Shown here piece after piece: positions 17,375 through 26,438 of a DNA stretch of 64,000 nt. The translations under genes were made by a program, and so were the position numbers. Numbering within the stretch: position 1 is the first letter of the stretch; each line of letters opens with the position of its first letter. This DNA comes from Nonomuraea basaltis (lineage in GTDB: Bacteria; Actinomycetota; Actinomycetes; Streptosporangiales; Streptosporangiaceae): assembly GCF_005893125.1 (NCBI RefSeq), contig NZ_VCJS01000014.1, forward strand, positions 45,923 to 109,922. The letters are read 5' to 3'. The notes under the pieces were generated by a model. The model made no database searches. It had not been told where the DNA came from and saw nothing but the letters and a program-made list of their open reading frames with translations.

Positions 17375-18796
17375 ATGAGAACGCAAGCGAACCCCACCCG
17401 GCCCGATGCGAAGAGCGGCACGCCCTTTCAGCGTCGGCTGAAGGGGCGCCACATCCAGATGATCGCTCTGGGGGCGGCGATCGGGACGGGCCTGTTTTAC
17501 GGTTCAGCGGAGGCCATCACCACCGCGGGGCCCTCGGTGCTGCTGGTCTTCGCGATCGGAGGCGTCGCCATCTTTTGGATCGTGCGTGCGCTCGGCGAGA
17601 TGTCGGTCGAGGACCCAGCTAGTGGCGCGTTCAGCCATCACGCTCACCGCAACTGGAGCTCTCGTGCCGGATTCGTCTCCGGCTGGAACTACTGGTTCAC
17701 CTGCGTGGCTGTGGCGATGGTCGAGCTGTCCGTCGTCGGAAAGTTCGTGAACTACTGGTTCCCCGACATTCCCGGATATCTGTCGGCGGCGTTCTTCCTG
17801 GTCACCATCACCGCCGTGAACATGGTCGGCGTGCGCGTGTACGGCGAGTTCGAGTTCTGGTTCGCCATCATCAAGGTGGCCGCCGTCGCCGCAATGATAG
17901 TGCTCGGCACGATGATCGTCGTGCTCGGCATCAACAACAATTCGAACCTCATCGACCCCAGTTTCGCCCACTTGGTCGACGATGGCGGCTTCTTCCCGCA
18001 CGGCATCTCCGGAGGGCTCCAGGCACTGGTCATCGTGATGTTCGCGTTCAGTGGCACCGAGCTGGTCGCGGTCACGGCGGGTGAGGCGGAGGACCCGAGG
18101 CGGACGCTTCCCCGTGCCATCAACCAGGTGGTGGTGCGGATACTGCTGTTCTACATCCTCGCCCTCGCCATCATCATGGCGGTCGTACCGTGGAGTCGGA
18201 TCGACGGCCGGACGAGCCCGTTCGTGCAGATCTTTGAAATGGTGGGTGTGCGAGGCGCCGCCCACATCCTGAACTTCGTCGTGCTCACGGCGGTGTTGTC
18301 CGTCTACAACTCCACTCTGTACGGCAGCGGCCGCATGTTGCACTCGCTCACTCGCCAGGGCAATGCACCCGCACTCTTCGGCAAGGTCACCTCGCGAGGC
18401 GTTCCGCTGGCCGGAGTGCTGGCCTCCTCGGCGGTGACCGCCGTCGCGGTTGCGGTGGTCTTCCTCTGGCCGGACTTCGCGTTCACCTATCTATTGGCGA
18501 TCGCGACCATCGCCGCGGTCATCAACTGGACGATGATCATCGTCACCCACCAGAAGTTCCGCCGCCGCATCGGCCCCGAGGCAGTGGCGAACCTGACGTT
18601 CCGAATGCCGGGCGCCCCGGTCACGGGTTGGATCGCACTCGCGTTTCTCGCGCTCATCGTTGCCCTGATGGCCGCCTCGTCCGGCTTCCACGTAGCGGTC
18701 ATCGCCGGGCCGCTCTGGATCGCCGGTCTGCTGATCGCCTACGAGATCAAGGTGCGCTTCTGCAATCCTTCGGTTGAGAGCCGTGCTCCGGTCTAG
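17375..18796 (+). CDS. Amino-acid permease (APC superfamily, AAT/GABA-permease type)
   Basis: 473 residues with about 12 hydrophobic segments. The N-terminal LKGRHIQMIALGAAIGTGLF is the hallmark of AAT-family amino-acid/H+ symporters (AnsP, GabP, CycA relatives). Other family features are SGAFSHHAHRNWSSRAGFVS, WNYWFTCVAVAMVELSVVG, FAFSGTELVAVTAGEAEDPR and a central FVVLTAVLSVYNSTLYGSGR. Start ATG 17375 has GTGAGG upstream. It precedes a YheO/DauR-type regulator and a racemase-like gene, which suggests uptake of a D-amino acid or acidic amino acid; exact substrate unknown. Confidence 0.9.
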   Translation: MRTQANPTRPDAKSGTPFQRRLKGRHIQMIALGAAIGTGLFYGSAEAITTAGPSVLLVFAIGGVAIFWIVRALGEMSVEDPASGAFSHHAHRNWSSRAGFVSGWNYWFTCVAVAMVELSVVGKFVNYWFPDIPGYLSAAFFLVTITAVNMVGVRVYGEFEFWFAIIKVAAVAAMIVLGTMIVVLGINNNSNLIDPSFAHLVDDGGFFPHGISGGLQALVIVMFAFSGTELVAVTAGEAEDPRRTLPRAINQVVVRILLFYILALAIIMAVVPWSRIDGRTSPFVQIFEMVGVRGAAHILNFVVLTAVLSVYNSTLYGSGRMLHSLTRQGNAPALFGKVTSRGVPLAGVLASSAVTAVAVAVVFLWPDFAFTYLLAIATIAAVINWTMIIVTHQKFRRRIGPEAVANLTFRMPGAPVTGWIALAFLALIVALMAASSGFHVAVIAGPLWIAGLLIAYEIKVRFCNPSVESRAPV

Positions 18797-19298
18797 GGCG
18801 TCCTCGGGTCGTAGGTGAGTGCGGTGTTTTTGCGGAGGTTCCAGTGACTCGCCCGGGTCGCCAAACTCGAAGCCGGAGGGCTGATCGTCGGAGCATGGGA
18901 ACCGGTGGTCTCTTCCGATCATGGCGCACAGAACGACTTCGTGGAAGCGCGGTTTACCGGCGGCCGGTGGAGTGGAATTTTGAGCCAGCGCCTGACCTGG
19001 CTATTGTCGAGGGTTCGGTGCAGGTATGTCTGCCCTATTTGGGGAGCGGCCAGGCGCGGTGGAGATTGTGGAGACGCGCGGGGCACAGCGGTGATCCGCC
19101 GTGCCGTCGCCCCGGTATCGGTCGAGTTCGCGCTGGTAACCGCCACGGACGACCGAGGATGGTCGAGTGTTGGCCGAGCCGGGCCCGCATCCACAAATTA
19201 GGCACCCCCCGGCATACTGGTGACTCGCTGAGCAGGTTTACGACCAGGCCCTGGGCCAGCACAGCTAGCGATCTGCAGCTGTAGTACGAGGAGACGAC
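18797..19298. other. 500-bp gap without recognisable gene
   Basis: Several short open frames exist on both strands, but none has an RBS, family motif or consistent codon bias. The last ~40 bases contain the RBS GAGGAG for the regulator gene. The permease and the regulator operon are therefore probably separate transcription units. Confidence 0.4.
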
Positions 19299-20015
19299 GT
19301 GCAACAGAAAGAGAGCCTTGCAGCCATGGAGCGGGCGACGATCTTGCGTACCCTGACGGCGCTCGTCGAGCCGCTGGCGACGGTCATCCCCGGAGACAGT
19401 GAGGTCGTGCTGCACGATCTCCGCCTGCTGCCCAATTCGATCGTCGCCGTCGCCGGTACATTGACCGGGCGCGAAGTCGGCGGCCCCGCGACAAACCTAT
19501 TGTTGCAGGCCGCCGCGTCCGGCAACTTCGTCAGCAGGCACGGCTATCTCAGCAAGCACTCCGACGGACGCGATCTTCGAAGCTCCACCACAATATTCCG
19601 CGACTCGCTCGACGTTCCGGTCGCCGCCTTGTGCATCAACGGAGACATCACCAGCTGGCGGATGATCGCAAATCTCGCCCTCTCGATGATCCCCGCACCG
19701 ACCGCGACCGTCGCCTCCACCAAGTCGCCTGCCGACGACGGCGAGCAATTCGTACGCAACGTCGACGAACTCGCGCAGCACCTGCTCACTCGCGCGATCC
19801 GCGCCCAGGGAATCCCCACGGACCTCATGCACAAACGGCACAAACTCGCGGTCGTGCACGATCTCAAGAAACGGGGGTTCTTCACCCTCCGAGAGGCCGC
19901 GGAGCTGGCCGCCGAAGCGCTCGGCGTCTCACGATTCACGATCTACAACTACCTTAACGAGATCGGGACCGAGCCCGACAACGCGGCGTCAAACACCGAG
20001 ATCGAAGCACGCTGA
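19299..20015 (+). CDS. YheO/DauR-family PAS-HTH transcriptional regulator
   Basis: 238 residues from GTG 19299 (RBS GAGGAG six bases upstream). An N-terminal YheO-type PAS-like domain covers about residues 15-130 (LEPLATVIPGDSEVVLHDLR-like phrase, SIVAVAGTLTGREVG, SSTTIFRDSLDVPVAALCIN). A C-terminal HTH lies at about 190-230 (FTLREAAELAAEALGVSRFT, IYNYLNE). The family includes Pseudomonas DauR, which controls D-arginine catabolism. The TGA stop overlaps the next ATG. Position upstream of a racemase and downstream of an amino-acid permease supports control of amino-acid stereoisomer use, but the effector is unknown. Confidence 0.82.
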   Translation: MQQKESLAAMERATILRTLTALVEPLATVIPGDSEVVLHDLRLLPNSIVAVAGTLTGREVGGPATNLLLQAAASGNFVSRHGYLSKHSDGRDLRSSTTIFRDSLDVPVAALCINGDITSWRMIANLALSMIPAPTATVASTKSPADDGEQFVRNVDELAQHLLTRAIRAQGIPTDLMHKRHKLAVVHDLKKRGFFTLREAAELAAEALGVSRFTIYNYLNEIGTEPDNAASNTEIEAR

Positions 20016-20449
20016 TGTCGATCGAACAGTTCATGCGGAATTACCGCGAAGCGTGGGAGAACCAGGACGACGCGCACTTCGCGGCACTCTTCACAGCGGA
20101 GGGCGAGTACCACAACACGCCGTTCGCGGTGCAGCGCGGACACGGCGAGCTCGTCGAGTACTGGCAGCGGGTGAAGCTCCAGCAGGACATCCACGTCACC
20201 TACGAGATCATCGCCCCAGAGTACGGGATCGCACGATGGCACGTCGAGTACCAAGTGGCGTCCGAGGAACTCTTCCGGGTGTGGGCACGGTCCACCGGCA
20301 CGAACCTCGTCGAGCGCACACCGGGTGGACCCCTGCCGCGCATCGCACTCGACGGTGTGCTCCAGGCCGAGTTCGAGGGTGAGCTATGCCGAGTATGTCG
20401 AATCTGGTGGCACAGCATTCCTCAGGACACGACGACTCCGAAAGACTAA
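20015..20449 (+). CDS. SnoaL/NTF2-like protein
   Basis: 144 residues with the NTF2-like fold pattern: an N-terminal helix pair (FMRNYREAWENQDDAHFAAL), FTAEGEYHNTPFAVQRGHGE, a long strand with VTYEIIAPEYGIARWHVEYQ and ALDGVLQAEFEGELCRVCRI near the end. Proteins of this fold can be isomerases, hydrolases or ligand-binding domains. Catalytic residues cannot be assigned. ATGA-type overlap with the regulator and a 5-bp gap to the racemase gene place it in one operon. Confidence 0.7.
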   Translation: MSIEQFMRNYREAWENQDDAHFAALFTAEGEYHNTPFAVQRGHGELVEYWQRVKLQQDIHVTYEIIAPEYGIARWHVEYQVASEELFRVWARSTGTNLVERTPGGPLPRIALDGVLQAEFEGELCRVCRIWWHSIPQDTTTPKD

Positions 20450-20454
20450 GGGAA

Positions 20455-21237
20455 ATGAACGAGAAAACCGACGTCATCGGGCTTCTAGGCGGGATGAGCT
20501 GGGAATCGACAGCCACCTACTACCGCGCCCTGAACACCCTCGCCGCGCAGCGCCTCGGCGGCCACCACAACGCGCGCAGCCTGCTCTACAGCTTCGACTA
20601 CGACGAGCTGCTGACGTGGGGAAGCGCAGGAGAATGGGACAAGGTGACCTCGGCCCTGGTCGCGGCGGCCCGAATGCTCGAGGACTCGGGAGTCGCGTTT
20701 GTCCTTCTCACCGCGAACACCGCTCATGTCGCAGCCGACGCCGTGGAAGCGGCACTGCGCGTGCCGCTACTCCACATCGCCGATCCCACCGGCCAGGCGA
20801 TCACGGAACTCGGGCTCACACGCGTGGGACTGATCGGAACACGGTTCGCCATGGAGCTCGAGTTCCTGACCGGACGGCTGAAGTATCGGCACGGTCTGGA
20901 CGTGCGCGTACCTGCCGCCAACGACCGCGACCGACTGCACACGATCATCGTCGACGAGCTGACACTTGGCGAGATCAGCGCCGATTCGCGCACGGCCGTG
21001 CTCGACATCGCGCAGCGCCTCGTCGACGACGGCGCCGAAGGCATCATCATCGGATGCACCGAGCTTCCGCTGCTCCTCGAGGACAAGGACTACCCGGTCC
21101 CCGCATTCGACACGACGAAGCTGCACGTCGCGGCAGCTATAGACCTGTCTTTGGGCAGTCCCCCGGCCGCACACCAGCCTCGCACCGCACGCCGCCGCGT
21201 CATCAGCACCCCGGGTACCGATCCGGGCCAAGACTAA
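20455..21237 (+). CDS. Aspartate/glutamate racemase family protein (YgeA-like)
   Basis: 260 residues from ATG 20455. The family opening VIGLLGGMSWESTATYYRAL, the first active-site segment VLLTANTAHVAADAV and the second IIIGCTELPLLL are all clear. Like E. coli YgeA, the first 'Cys' position is Thr/Asn (ANTAH) while the second cysteine (GCTE) is kept, so activity may be one-sided, as described for L-Asp/Glu-specific racemases. The last ~35 residues are basic and proline-rich and probably disordered. The gene ends right at the left repeat of an IS5 remnant, so the C-terminal tail may have been altered by that insertion. Confidence 0.85.
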   Translation: MNEKTDVIGLLGGMSWESTATYYRALNTLAAQRLGGHHNARSLLYSFDYDELLTWGSAGEWDKVTSALVAAARMLEDSGVAFVLLTANTAHVAADAVEAALRVPLLHIADPTGQAITELGLTRVGLIGTRFAMELEFLTGRLKYRHGLDVRVPAANDRDRLHTIIVDELTLGEISADSRTAVLDIAQRLVDDGAEGIIIGCTELPLLLEDKDYPVPAFDTTKLHVAAAIDLSLGSPPAAHQPRTARRRVISTPGTDPGQD

Positions 21238-22132
21238 GAGGTCCTAACAGAAAGATCAGCGGACGAGGCGTCGCCAGCAGATAATCGCAGCGGCAAGGGT
21301 CATGAAGGCTTCATGGATGTCGTCGCAGATCTCCCAGCGGACGCGCAGGCGACGGAACCAGTGCAGGAGCGCGATCGCCCGCTCGACGACTCAGCGGTGA
21401 ACGCCCAGACCAGAGCCGTGTGGAGTACCACGCCGGGCGATGATGGGCTTGCTGCCGGTGCGCCAGACCAGGCGACGGTACTTGTCGTGGTCGTAATCGC
21501 GGTCGGCGGACAGGATAACGATGGCGCTTGCGGGGCCGTCCGATGCGGCCCCGTACCGGTGGGATGGCCTTGATCAGCGGCAGGAGCTTGGTGACGTCGT
21601 TGCGGTGGCCTCCCGGTCAGGGACAGGGCCAAGGGGATGCCCGCCTCCGTCGGTGATGACGTGGTGTTTCGAGCCCGGCTTGGCGCGGTCGACCGGGCTC
21701 GCCGGTTTTGGGCCGCCCTTGAGCGCCCGGACGTGCGAGCTGTCGATCACCGCCTTGGACCAGTCGAGCTGGCCGGCGGCGTGCAACTCGGCGAGCAGCA
21801 CCTCATGCAGCTTGTTCCAGACGCCGGCGGCGTGCCAGTCGCGCAGCCGGCGCCAGCAGGTCATACCCGAGCCGAAGCCCAGCTCCTGGGGCAGGAACTC
21901 CCAAGGGATCGCGGTGTAGAGCACGAACAAGATGCCCTGCAGAGCAAGCCGGTCATCCAGCCGCTTACAGCCTGGATGGCGCCTTCGTCGCTCCACCTTC
22001 GGCAGCAACGGCTCTATCCGCTCCCACAGGCTGTCCGGCACGATCCACGGCAGTTGCTCACCCTTCTTCACACAGAGATCAACGATCATCGAGACCGCCA
22101 GACACGGCCTTTGATCATTTGGTTAGGAGCCC
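21238..22132 (-). mobile_element. IS5-family insertion sequence, inactive
   Basis: About 0.9 kb with imperfect terminal inverted repeats: GGTCCTAACAGAAAGATCA at the left (from 21240), and at the right, read inward, GGCTCCTAACCAAATGATCA (22131-22112). The transposase gene between them is broken. The left end sits one base after the racemase stop codon. No target duplication was confidently identified. Confidence 0.7.
21256..22089 (-). pseudogene. IS5-family transposase, multiply broken
   Basis: The N-terminal part (MIVDLCVKKGEQLPWIVPDS, WERIEPLLPKVERRRRHPGC) and insertion domain (PWEFLPQELGFGSGMTCWRR), with KAVIDSSHVRALKGG (first catalytic Asp) and GSKHHVITDGGGHPL, lie in one frame to about 21600. 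The rest lies in other frames: VILSADRDYDHDKYRRLVW-like, KPIIARRGTPHGSGLG, then VVERAIALLHWFRRLRVRWE and ICWRRLVR-stop. A TGA stands where family members carry the Trp of 'WVVER'. At least one frameshift beyond any programmed one plus this nonsense codon make it inactive. Confidence 0.8.
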
Positions 22133-22362
22133 AAGTTGTCCCTGTGTGGACGCCCGTTCCGGGCTGAAAATCGGGGGTGGTTGCTCGCCGACGCCGGTTT
22201 GATGGTGATCTTCGAGATCGTTTAGGAGCCGGGTGCTGGGAACCGCGCTGTGGGCCCTTCAGTGTTCCTTCCAGGACGTGGATCAGCTTGCGCCTAGCGC
22301 GTCGCCCTGTGGTTCCCGCGAGCAGCCGCTTCATCCACACGATGGGTCAGGAGGACGGCGCG

Positions 22363-22602
22363 ATGCTCGAACAGGCCCACGACCACGAAGAGATCATCCA
22401 ACGCGTCGCCGCGCTGGACATCGGCAAAGCCAGCCTGACCTGCTGCATCCGGGTGCCCGACGGGAGCGTGCCGGGCAAGCGGCTGCAGGAGGTGGACGCC
22501 TACTCCACCATGACGCGCTCGTTGCTGGCGCTGGCCGATTGGCTGCGCTGCCAAAGCGTCACCCTGGTCGCGATGGAGGCTACCTCGGACTACGTGCGGC
22601 GT
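22363..22602 (+). pseudogene. IS110-family transposase N-terminal fragment
   Basis: The frame reads MLEQAHDHEEIIQRVAALDI, GKASLTCCIRVPD, then LADWLRCQSVTLVAMEATSD and YVRR before changing to unrelated sequence. This is the DEDD domain start of IS110 transposases: D in AALDIGK and E in AMEATSDY are two catalytic residues. The remaining three quarters are missing, cut at about 22602. Its ~220-bp upstream noncoding leader (22140-22362) seems kept, as expected for IS110 elements, whose end carries regulatory RNA sequence. Confidence 0.7.
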
Positions 22603-22617
22603 AAGGGGTGCATGAAT

Positions 22618-22767
22618 TCAGAGCTGGGGCACCAGCATGAAGCGGGGCGTGTGGTACTTGGGAGCGACCTTGCCTCCTCGGGTCCGGCAGGCGCTCCCCG
22701 CGGGCGCCTCACACATGGGACAGTCGAACTGTTCGGCAGCGGCAGCGGCAGCAACGAACTCGGCCAT
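22618..22767 (-). pseudogene. Zinc-finger protein of resolvase locus, truncated
   Basis: From ATG 22767 the protein reads MAEFVAAAAAAEQFDCPMCE, then APAGSACRTRGGKVAPKYHT and PRFMLVPQL-stop. CPMC...C...H forms a small zinc-binding module seen at the N terminus of actinobacterial resolvase-associated proteins. Members normally continue after 'LVPxLREEL'; here the frame stops at the junction with the IS110 fragment. Truncated and probably non-functional. Confidence 0.5.
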
Positions 22768-22768
22768 G

Positions 22769-22814
22769 TCGCAAAACCTATCGCAAGGACCATTCTGAGA
22801 GACGAGTTTTGCGA
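22769..22814. repeat. Resolvase-site-like inverted repeat
   Basis: TCGCAAAAC (22769-22777) and GTTTTGCGA (22806-22814) are perfect 9-bp complements 28 bp apart, with further TCGCA-type half sites at 22780 and around 22874. Clustered half-sites just upstream of the zinc-finger/resolvase-type gene look like a serine-resolvase res site of a Tn3-like element. Confidence 0.45.
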
Positions 22815-22917
22815 GAGGTTTTGAGAACGATGATCGGGGACAAACCGGACATCGAACGGGCGGCACTATGCTCTCGCAGAACTGAGTATTTCTGCGAATC
22901 ACACACCGCCGCAACGA

Positions 22918-23401
22918 CTACCGAACGTTACAGCGCCATCCGTCGTACGGGCTCCCGATGATGTCCCATCGGGTGAAGAGAGCCAGCACCGGCGCGAGCA
23001 ACAGGTAGAAGAAACGATCACAGTTGGCCGTCAGGAAAGCTGACGACTGAGTGGAGCTCCTGCGGGCCCTCGCCAGGATCACGCTGCGGTGGGGGTCGAT
23101 GAGGGTGCGGTCGGCGAACGTCCCCAGAGGGGTGTCGTCCAGGGCCCGTATCGGAGGTTGCCCTCCTTGTCGCGTACGACGCCGGGGACGAGCGGGTACA
23201 CGCCGTTGCTGGAGTAGTGCGAGCCGTTCGCCTTGGCCCTGGTCAGATGGTGCAGGCCGGCGGCCACCGCCGACGATGTCGTGGACGCCCTCGTCCGGAC
23301 CACCTTCGAGGTGGCAGGCGTGGCACCGTCTCGGGGCCGACGGCCGCGCGCTGATGGTCGAACAGGGCCACGGACCGGCGCCGGCCCTCATCGAGGTGTG
23401 C
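22918..23401 (-). pseudogene. Decayed unrecognised ORF
   Basis: On the minus strand the stretch AKANGSHYSSNGVYPLVPGV, VRDKEGNLRYGPWTTP is protein-like in one frame. It seems to continue in another as LGTFADRTLIDPHRSVILAR and FLTANCDRFFYLLLAPVLAL. A frameshift near 23130 would join them. I do not recognise the family and see no start with RBS. It could be the 5' neighbour once linked to the two-component genes, or mobile-element cargo. Confidence 0.3.
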
Positions 23402-24061
23402 TCAGGTCACCAGGCCCCTGCGGTAGGCGTAGACCACCGCCTGCACCCGGTCACGCAGGTCGAGCTTGGTCAGGATGCGCGACACGTACGTCTTGACGGT
23501 CTCCTGGCTGATCACCAGCGTGGCGGCGATCTCGCTGTTGGACCGGCCGTCGGCGATCAGGCGCAGCACCTCCAGCTCGCGCGGGGTCAGTGCGGTCTCG
23601 CCGGGCGTGGCCTGGGCGGGGCGGATCCGGGAGGCGTACCTTCCGACGAGCTGCCGCGTCACCTCGGGGGCCAGCAGCGCGGCGCCGGCCGCGACGGTGC
23701 GGATGCCGTGCAGGAGCTGCGCCGGTGGGGCGTCCTTGAGGAGGAACCCGCTGGCGCCGGCCCGCAGCGCCTGGTAGACGTACTCGTCCAGGTTGAAGGT
23801 GGTGACGACGAGCACTTTGACAGGGTCCGCCACTCCGGCGCCGGCCAGCAGGCGGGTCGCCTCGATGCCGTCGAGGACCGGCATGCGCACGTCCATGACG
23901 ACCATGTCGGGGTCGAGCCGGCGGGCGAGGTCGACCGCGGCGCGGCCGTCGCCGCACTCGCCCACCACCTCCAGGTCGGGCTGGGCGTCGATGATGGTGG
24001 CGAAGCCGGTGCGAATCAGCGCCTGGTCGTCGGAGATCAGGACCCGGATCGGTGTCGTCAC
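23402..24061 (-). CDS. NarL/LuxR-type response regulator
   Basis: 219 residues. Receiver domain at about residues 5-120: IRVLISDDQALIRTGFATII with the acidic pair, phosphoacceptor Asp in MVVMDVRMPVLDG, Thr in VLVVTTF and Lys in GFLLKDAPP. LuxR HTH at about 150-215: LTPRELEVLRLIADGRSNSE, VISQETVKTYVSRILTKLDL. The start ATGA overlaps the stop of the histidine kinase gene, so the two form a translationally coupled pair. It should bind DNA as a dimer on phosphorylation; the overlapping CPBP protease gene upstream is a likely member of its regulon. Confidence 0.92.
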   Translation of the reverse strand: MTTPIRVLISDDQALIRTGFATIIDAQPDLEVVGECGDGRAAVDLARRLDPDMVVMDVRMPVLDGIEATRLLAGAGVADPVKVLVVTTFNLDEYVYQALRAGASGFLLKDAPPAQLLHGIRTVAAGAALLAPEVTRQLVGRYASRIRPAQATPGETALTPRELEVLRLIADGRSNSEIAATLVISQETVKTYVSRILTKLDLRDRVQAVVYAYRRGLVT

Positions 24062-25212
24062 GACGGGTTCTCGGCGGGGATGCGGGCTCGGACGAGGAAG
24101 CCGCCGCCCGCCTGCCGGTCGGCGCTGAACTCGCCACCGAGGGCTTCGACCCGATCGCGGAGCCCGGCCAGGCCGCGTCCGCTCCCGCCGGGAGAGGCGG
24201 CCCGGGAGCCGGGGCCGTCGGTGCTGACCTCCACGCTGATCTCCTTCTCGCCGTAGCGCACGTGGACCACGGTGGGGCTGCCGTGGGCGTATTTGAGGGC
24301 GTTCGTCAGGGATTCCTGCACGACCCTATAGGTCACGAACTCGGCGCTGCCCGCCGATTCCGCCGGGCTGCCCTCCTCGGTGAGCTTCACCGGCTGCCCG
24401 GCCCGGCGGGTCTGCTCCACGAGCGTGTGGAGCTCACCGGCGGAGGGCATGCTGACGTCGGTGTCGTGATCGGCTTTGAGCAGGTCGAGCATGTGCCGCA
24501 GGTCGGCGATGGCCCGTCGGCCGGTATCGGTGATGGCGCTCAGCGTGGCGTCGAGGCGGTCGGGGGCGGCGATCAGATAGCGTGCCGCCTCGGCCTGCAC
24601 GACCATCGCCGTCACATGGTGGGTCACGACATCGTGGAGCTCGCGGGCGATGCGGGTGCGTTCGGCGGCGCGAGTGGCCTCGGCGACGTGGTGGCGGCGT
24701 TCGGCCTCGGCGGCGCGGGTGGAGCGCAGCCAGGCGCCGATGCCCCACGCGAGAGCCAGTGCCAGGTAGAACACCACGTACCCTTCCGGCCTCTCGGTCG
24801 CGCCGAGCCGGCCGAGCGCGAGCGTCAGCGGCACGTACGCCAGGGAAAGGAGGACCACGGTGACGCGCCGGCCGCGCTCCAGGTGGGCACCCGCGCTGAT
24901 GAGCGCAATGGGCATCGCGTTGCTCGCGAACACGTGGTAGGCGCGGATCTGGTCGAGGGCGAAGCCGAGCGACACCAGGACGAGGCAGACGGCCGGCCAC
25001 CGCCGCCGCACGGCGAGCGGAAGGCATTCCAGGGAGATCACCACGATGGCCAGCGCGTCGAAGGGGCGGGCCGGCAGGTCGCCGACCTGCGTCCCCTTGC
25101 CGTGGAGCGCCGGCAGGAGCGATACGACGGCCATCAGCAGCCCGAACGGTAGATCCCGGACCACGACATCGCACCGCCGCCACAGGCCCGTGACCCGCCG
25201 TAGATCGATCAC
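24058..25212 (-). CDS. Two-component sensor histidine kinase (HisKA_3)
   Basis: 384 residues from GTG 25212, whose GTGA overlaps the upstream CPBP stop. Five or six membrane helices fill residues ~20-165. The dimerisation box has the phosphoacceptor His in RTRIARELHDVVTHHVTAMV (about 200). HATPase_c motifs are YRVVQESLTNALKYAHGSPT (N box), a G1-type segment with DGPGSRAASPGG and GRGLAGLRDRVEALGG. This is the NarL-partner subfamily with an N-terminal integral membrane sensor (DesK/LiaS-like), suggesting an envelope or antibiotic stress input. Confidence 0.92.
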   Translation of the reverse strand: MIDLRRVTGLWRRCDVVVRDLPFGLLMAVVSLLPALHGKGTQVGDLPARPFDALAIVVISLECLPLAVRRRWPAVCLVLVSLGFALDQIRAYHVFASNAMPIALISAGAHLERGRRVTVVLLSLAYVPLTLALGRLGATERPEGYVVFYLALALAWGIGAWLRSTRAAEAERRHHVAEATRAAERTRIARELHDVVTHHVTAMVVQAEAARYLIAAPDRLDATLSAITDTGRRAIADLRHMLDLLKADHDTDVSMPSAGELHTLVEQTRRAGQPVKLTEEGSPAESAGSAEFVTYRVVQESLTNALKYAHGSPTVVHVRYGEKEISVEVSTDGPGSRAASPGGSGRGLAGLRDRVEALGGEFSADRQAGGGFLVRARIPAENPS

Positions 25213-26030
25213 TGGGCGAGCGTAGCGGTCGCGCCGCTTCGGAGCGGGACCACGTTGCCGCGCCGGCGGGCCAGCCACATGAACCCGACCGTCAGCAGTA
25301 GGCCGAACACCACCGCGTACGGACTCGCCTCCGGTCCGAACTCGCCGCCGGTGAGCAGGGCGGGGCCCGACGTCACACCGTGCAGCAGACCCTGCGACGC
25401 GCCGTTGCCCGAGACCTCGGTGCCGAAGATGCCGGCCGCGGCGAAGTTCCAGCCGAAGTGCACACCGATCGGCACCCACAGGGTGCGGGTGGCGGCGTAG
25501 GAGGCGGCGAGCATGCCGCCCGCCTCGATCGCAATGGCGATCGCACCCCACAGGTCGGCGTGCGGGTTGAACAGGTGCGACAGGCCGAACAGCAGGCCGG
25601 TCAGCGCCAGCGCGATCCACGTCCCGGTGCGTTCCTCGACGATCCTGAACAGGATGCCGCGAAACAGCAGTTCCTCCGTCACCGCGGCTGCGGCCATGAA
25701 CCCGACCATCGCCACCGCGCCCGGCACCGAGCCCATACCGTCGATCCGGTAGCCGCCCAGGAAGGCGATGTTCATGATGACGGCCGCGAACATCCCGACA
25801 CCGATCAGCATCCCGCGGACGGTGGCGGCGACGGCGCCCTTCGCGACCACCTCGACCGGTGCGCGGCGCTCGGACCAGCGCACCATCCGGGCGTACACGA
25901 GTACGGCGAGTACGGCCGTCGCGACGCCGAGGAGCAGGGTGAGGAACGGGCTTCCCTGCACCGCGCCCACGATCATGCCGCCGGCGAAGGCGACTACCGC
26001 GACGGGGACGAGCTGTTTCAACAACCGCAT
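25209..26030 (-). CDS. CPBP-family intramembrane metalloprotease
   Basis: 273 residues from ATG 26030 (RBS AAGAGAG); longer upstream starts read through non-coding-like sequence. About seven transmembrane helices. The CPBP/Abi motifs are complete: EELLFRGILFRIVEER (EExxxR), FGLSHLFNPHADLWG (FxxxH) and HFGWNFAAAGIFG (HxxxN/D), forming the metal-binding membrane active site. Family members include CAAX-type proteases and bacteriocin self-immunity proteins. Overlap with the sensor kinase gene (GTGA) makes a three-gene operon protease-kinase-regulator, which suggests the protease takes part in the sensed pathway. Confidence 0.9.
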   Translation of the reverse strand: MRLLKQLVPVAVVAFAGGMIVGAVQGSPFLTLLLGVATAVLAVLVYARMVRWSERRAPVEVVAKGAVAATVRGMLIGVGMFAAVIMNIAFLGGYRIDGMGSVPGAVAMVGFMAAAAVTEELLFRGILFRIVEERTGTWIALALTGLLFGLSHLFNPHADLWGAIAIAIEAGGMLAASYAATRTLWVPIGVHFGWNFAAAGIFGTEVSGNGASQGLLHGVTSGPALLTGGEFGPEASPYAVVFGLLLTVGFMWLARRRGNVVPLRSGATATLAQ

Positions 26031-26165
26031 GACGACTCTCTTACGTGGGGGACTCCGCGGCGGGTCGCCGCTACGCCGGGAAACATTAGGGATTCGGCGG
26101 CCTGGAATCGTCCCCGTGCGGTGGACATTCGCGGGTAGCTCGCACGGGGGACAGACGTGCATGCG

Positions 26166-26386
26166 ATTCGCCGTACGACGCCCGGACGTTCACCGAGCAG
26201 GACCTCGACGAGGCCCGCAGCAGACCCACCCGGCTCGCGCGGATCTGGACCGCCGGGCTGGAGGCGCTGACTCCGGACCAGGCCGACCACTCGCCTGGCA
26301 AGGGCCGGACACTCCGCCAGGTCGCCTTCCACCTCGGCGGGTCGGTCTGCTGCGCCGACGCGGCGGACGACCTGTCCGGCCGATAG
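26166..26386 (+). pseudogene. DinB-like/DUF664-type fragment
   Basis: The frame reads SPYDARTFTEQDLDEARSRP, TRLARIWTAGLEALTPDQAD, HSPGKGRTLRQVAFHLGG and ends at TAG 26386. The '...LT..Q....P..GR.T..Q...H' pattern resembles the C-terminal helices of DinB-superfamily proteins. No start codon or upstream half was found within the intergenic region, so this is a remnant. Confidence 0.35.
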
Positions 26387-26438
26387 CCGTTACCGCGCCA
26401 AGTGCCGTTGCTCTCCTGACCTAGCCAAGCGCACATGA

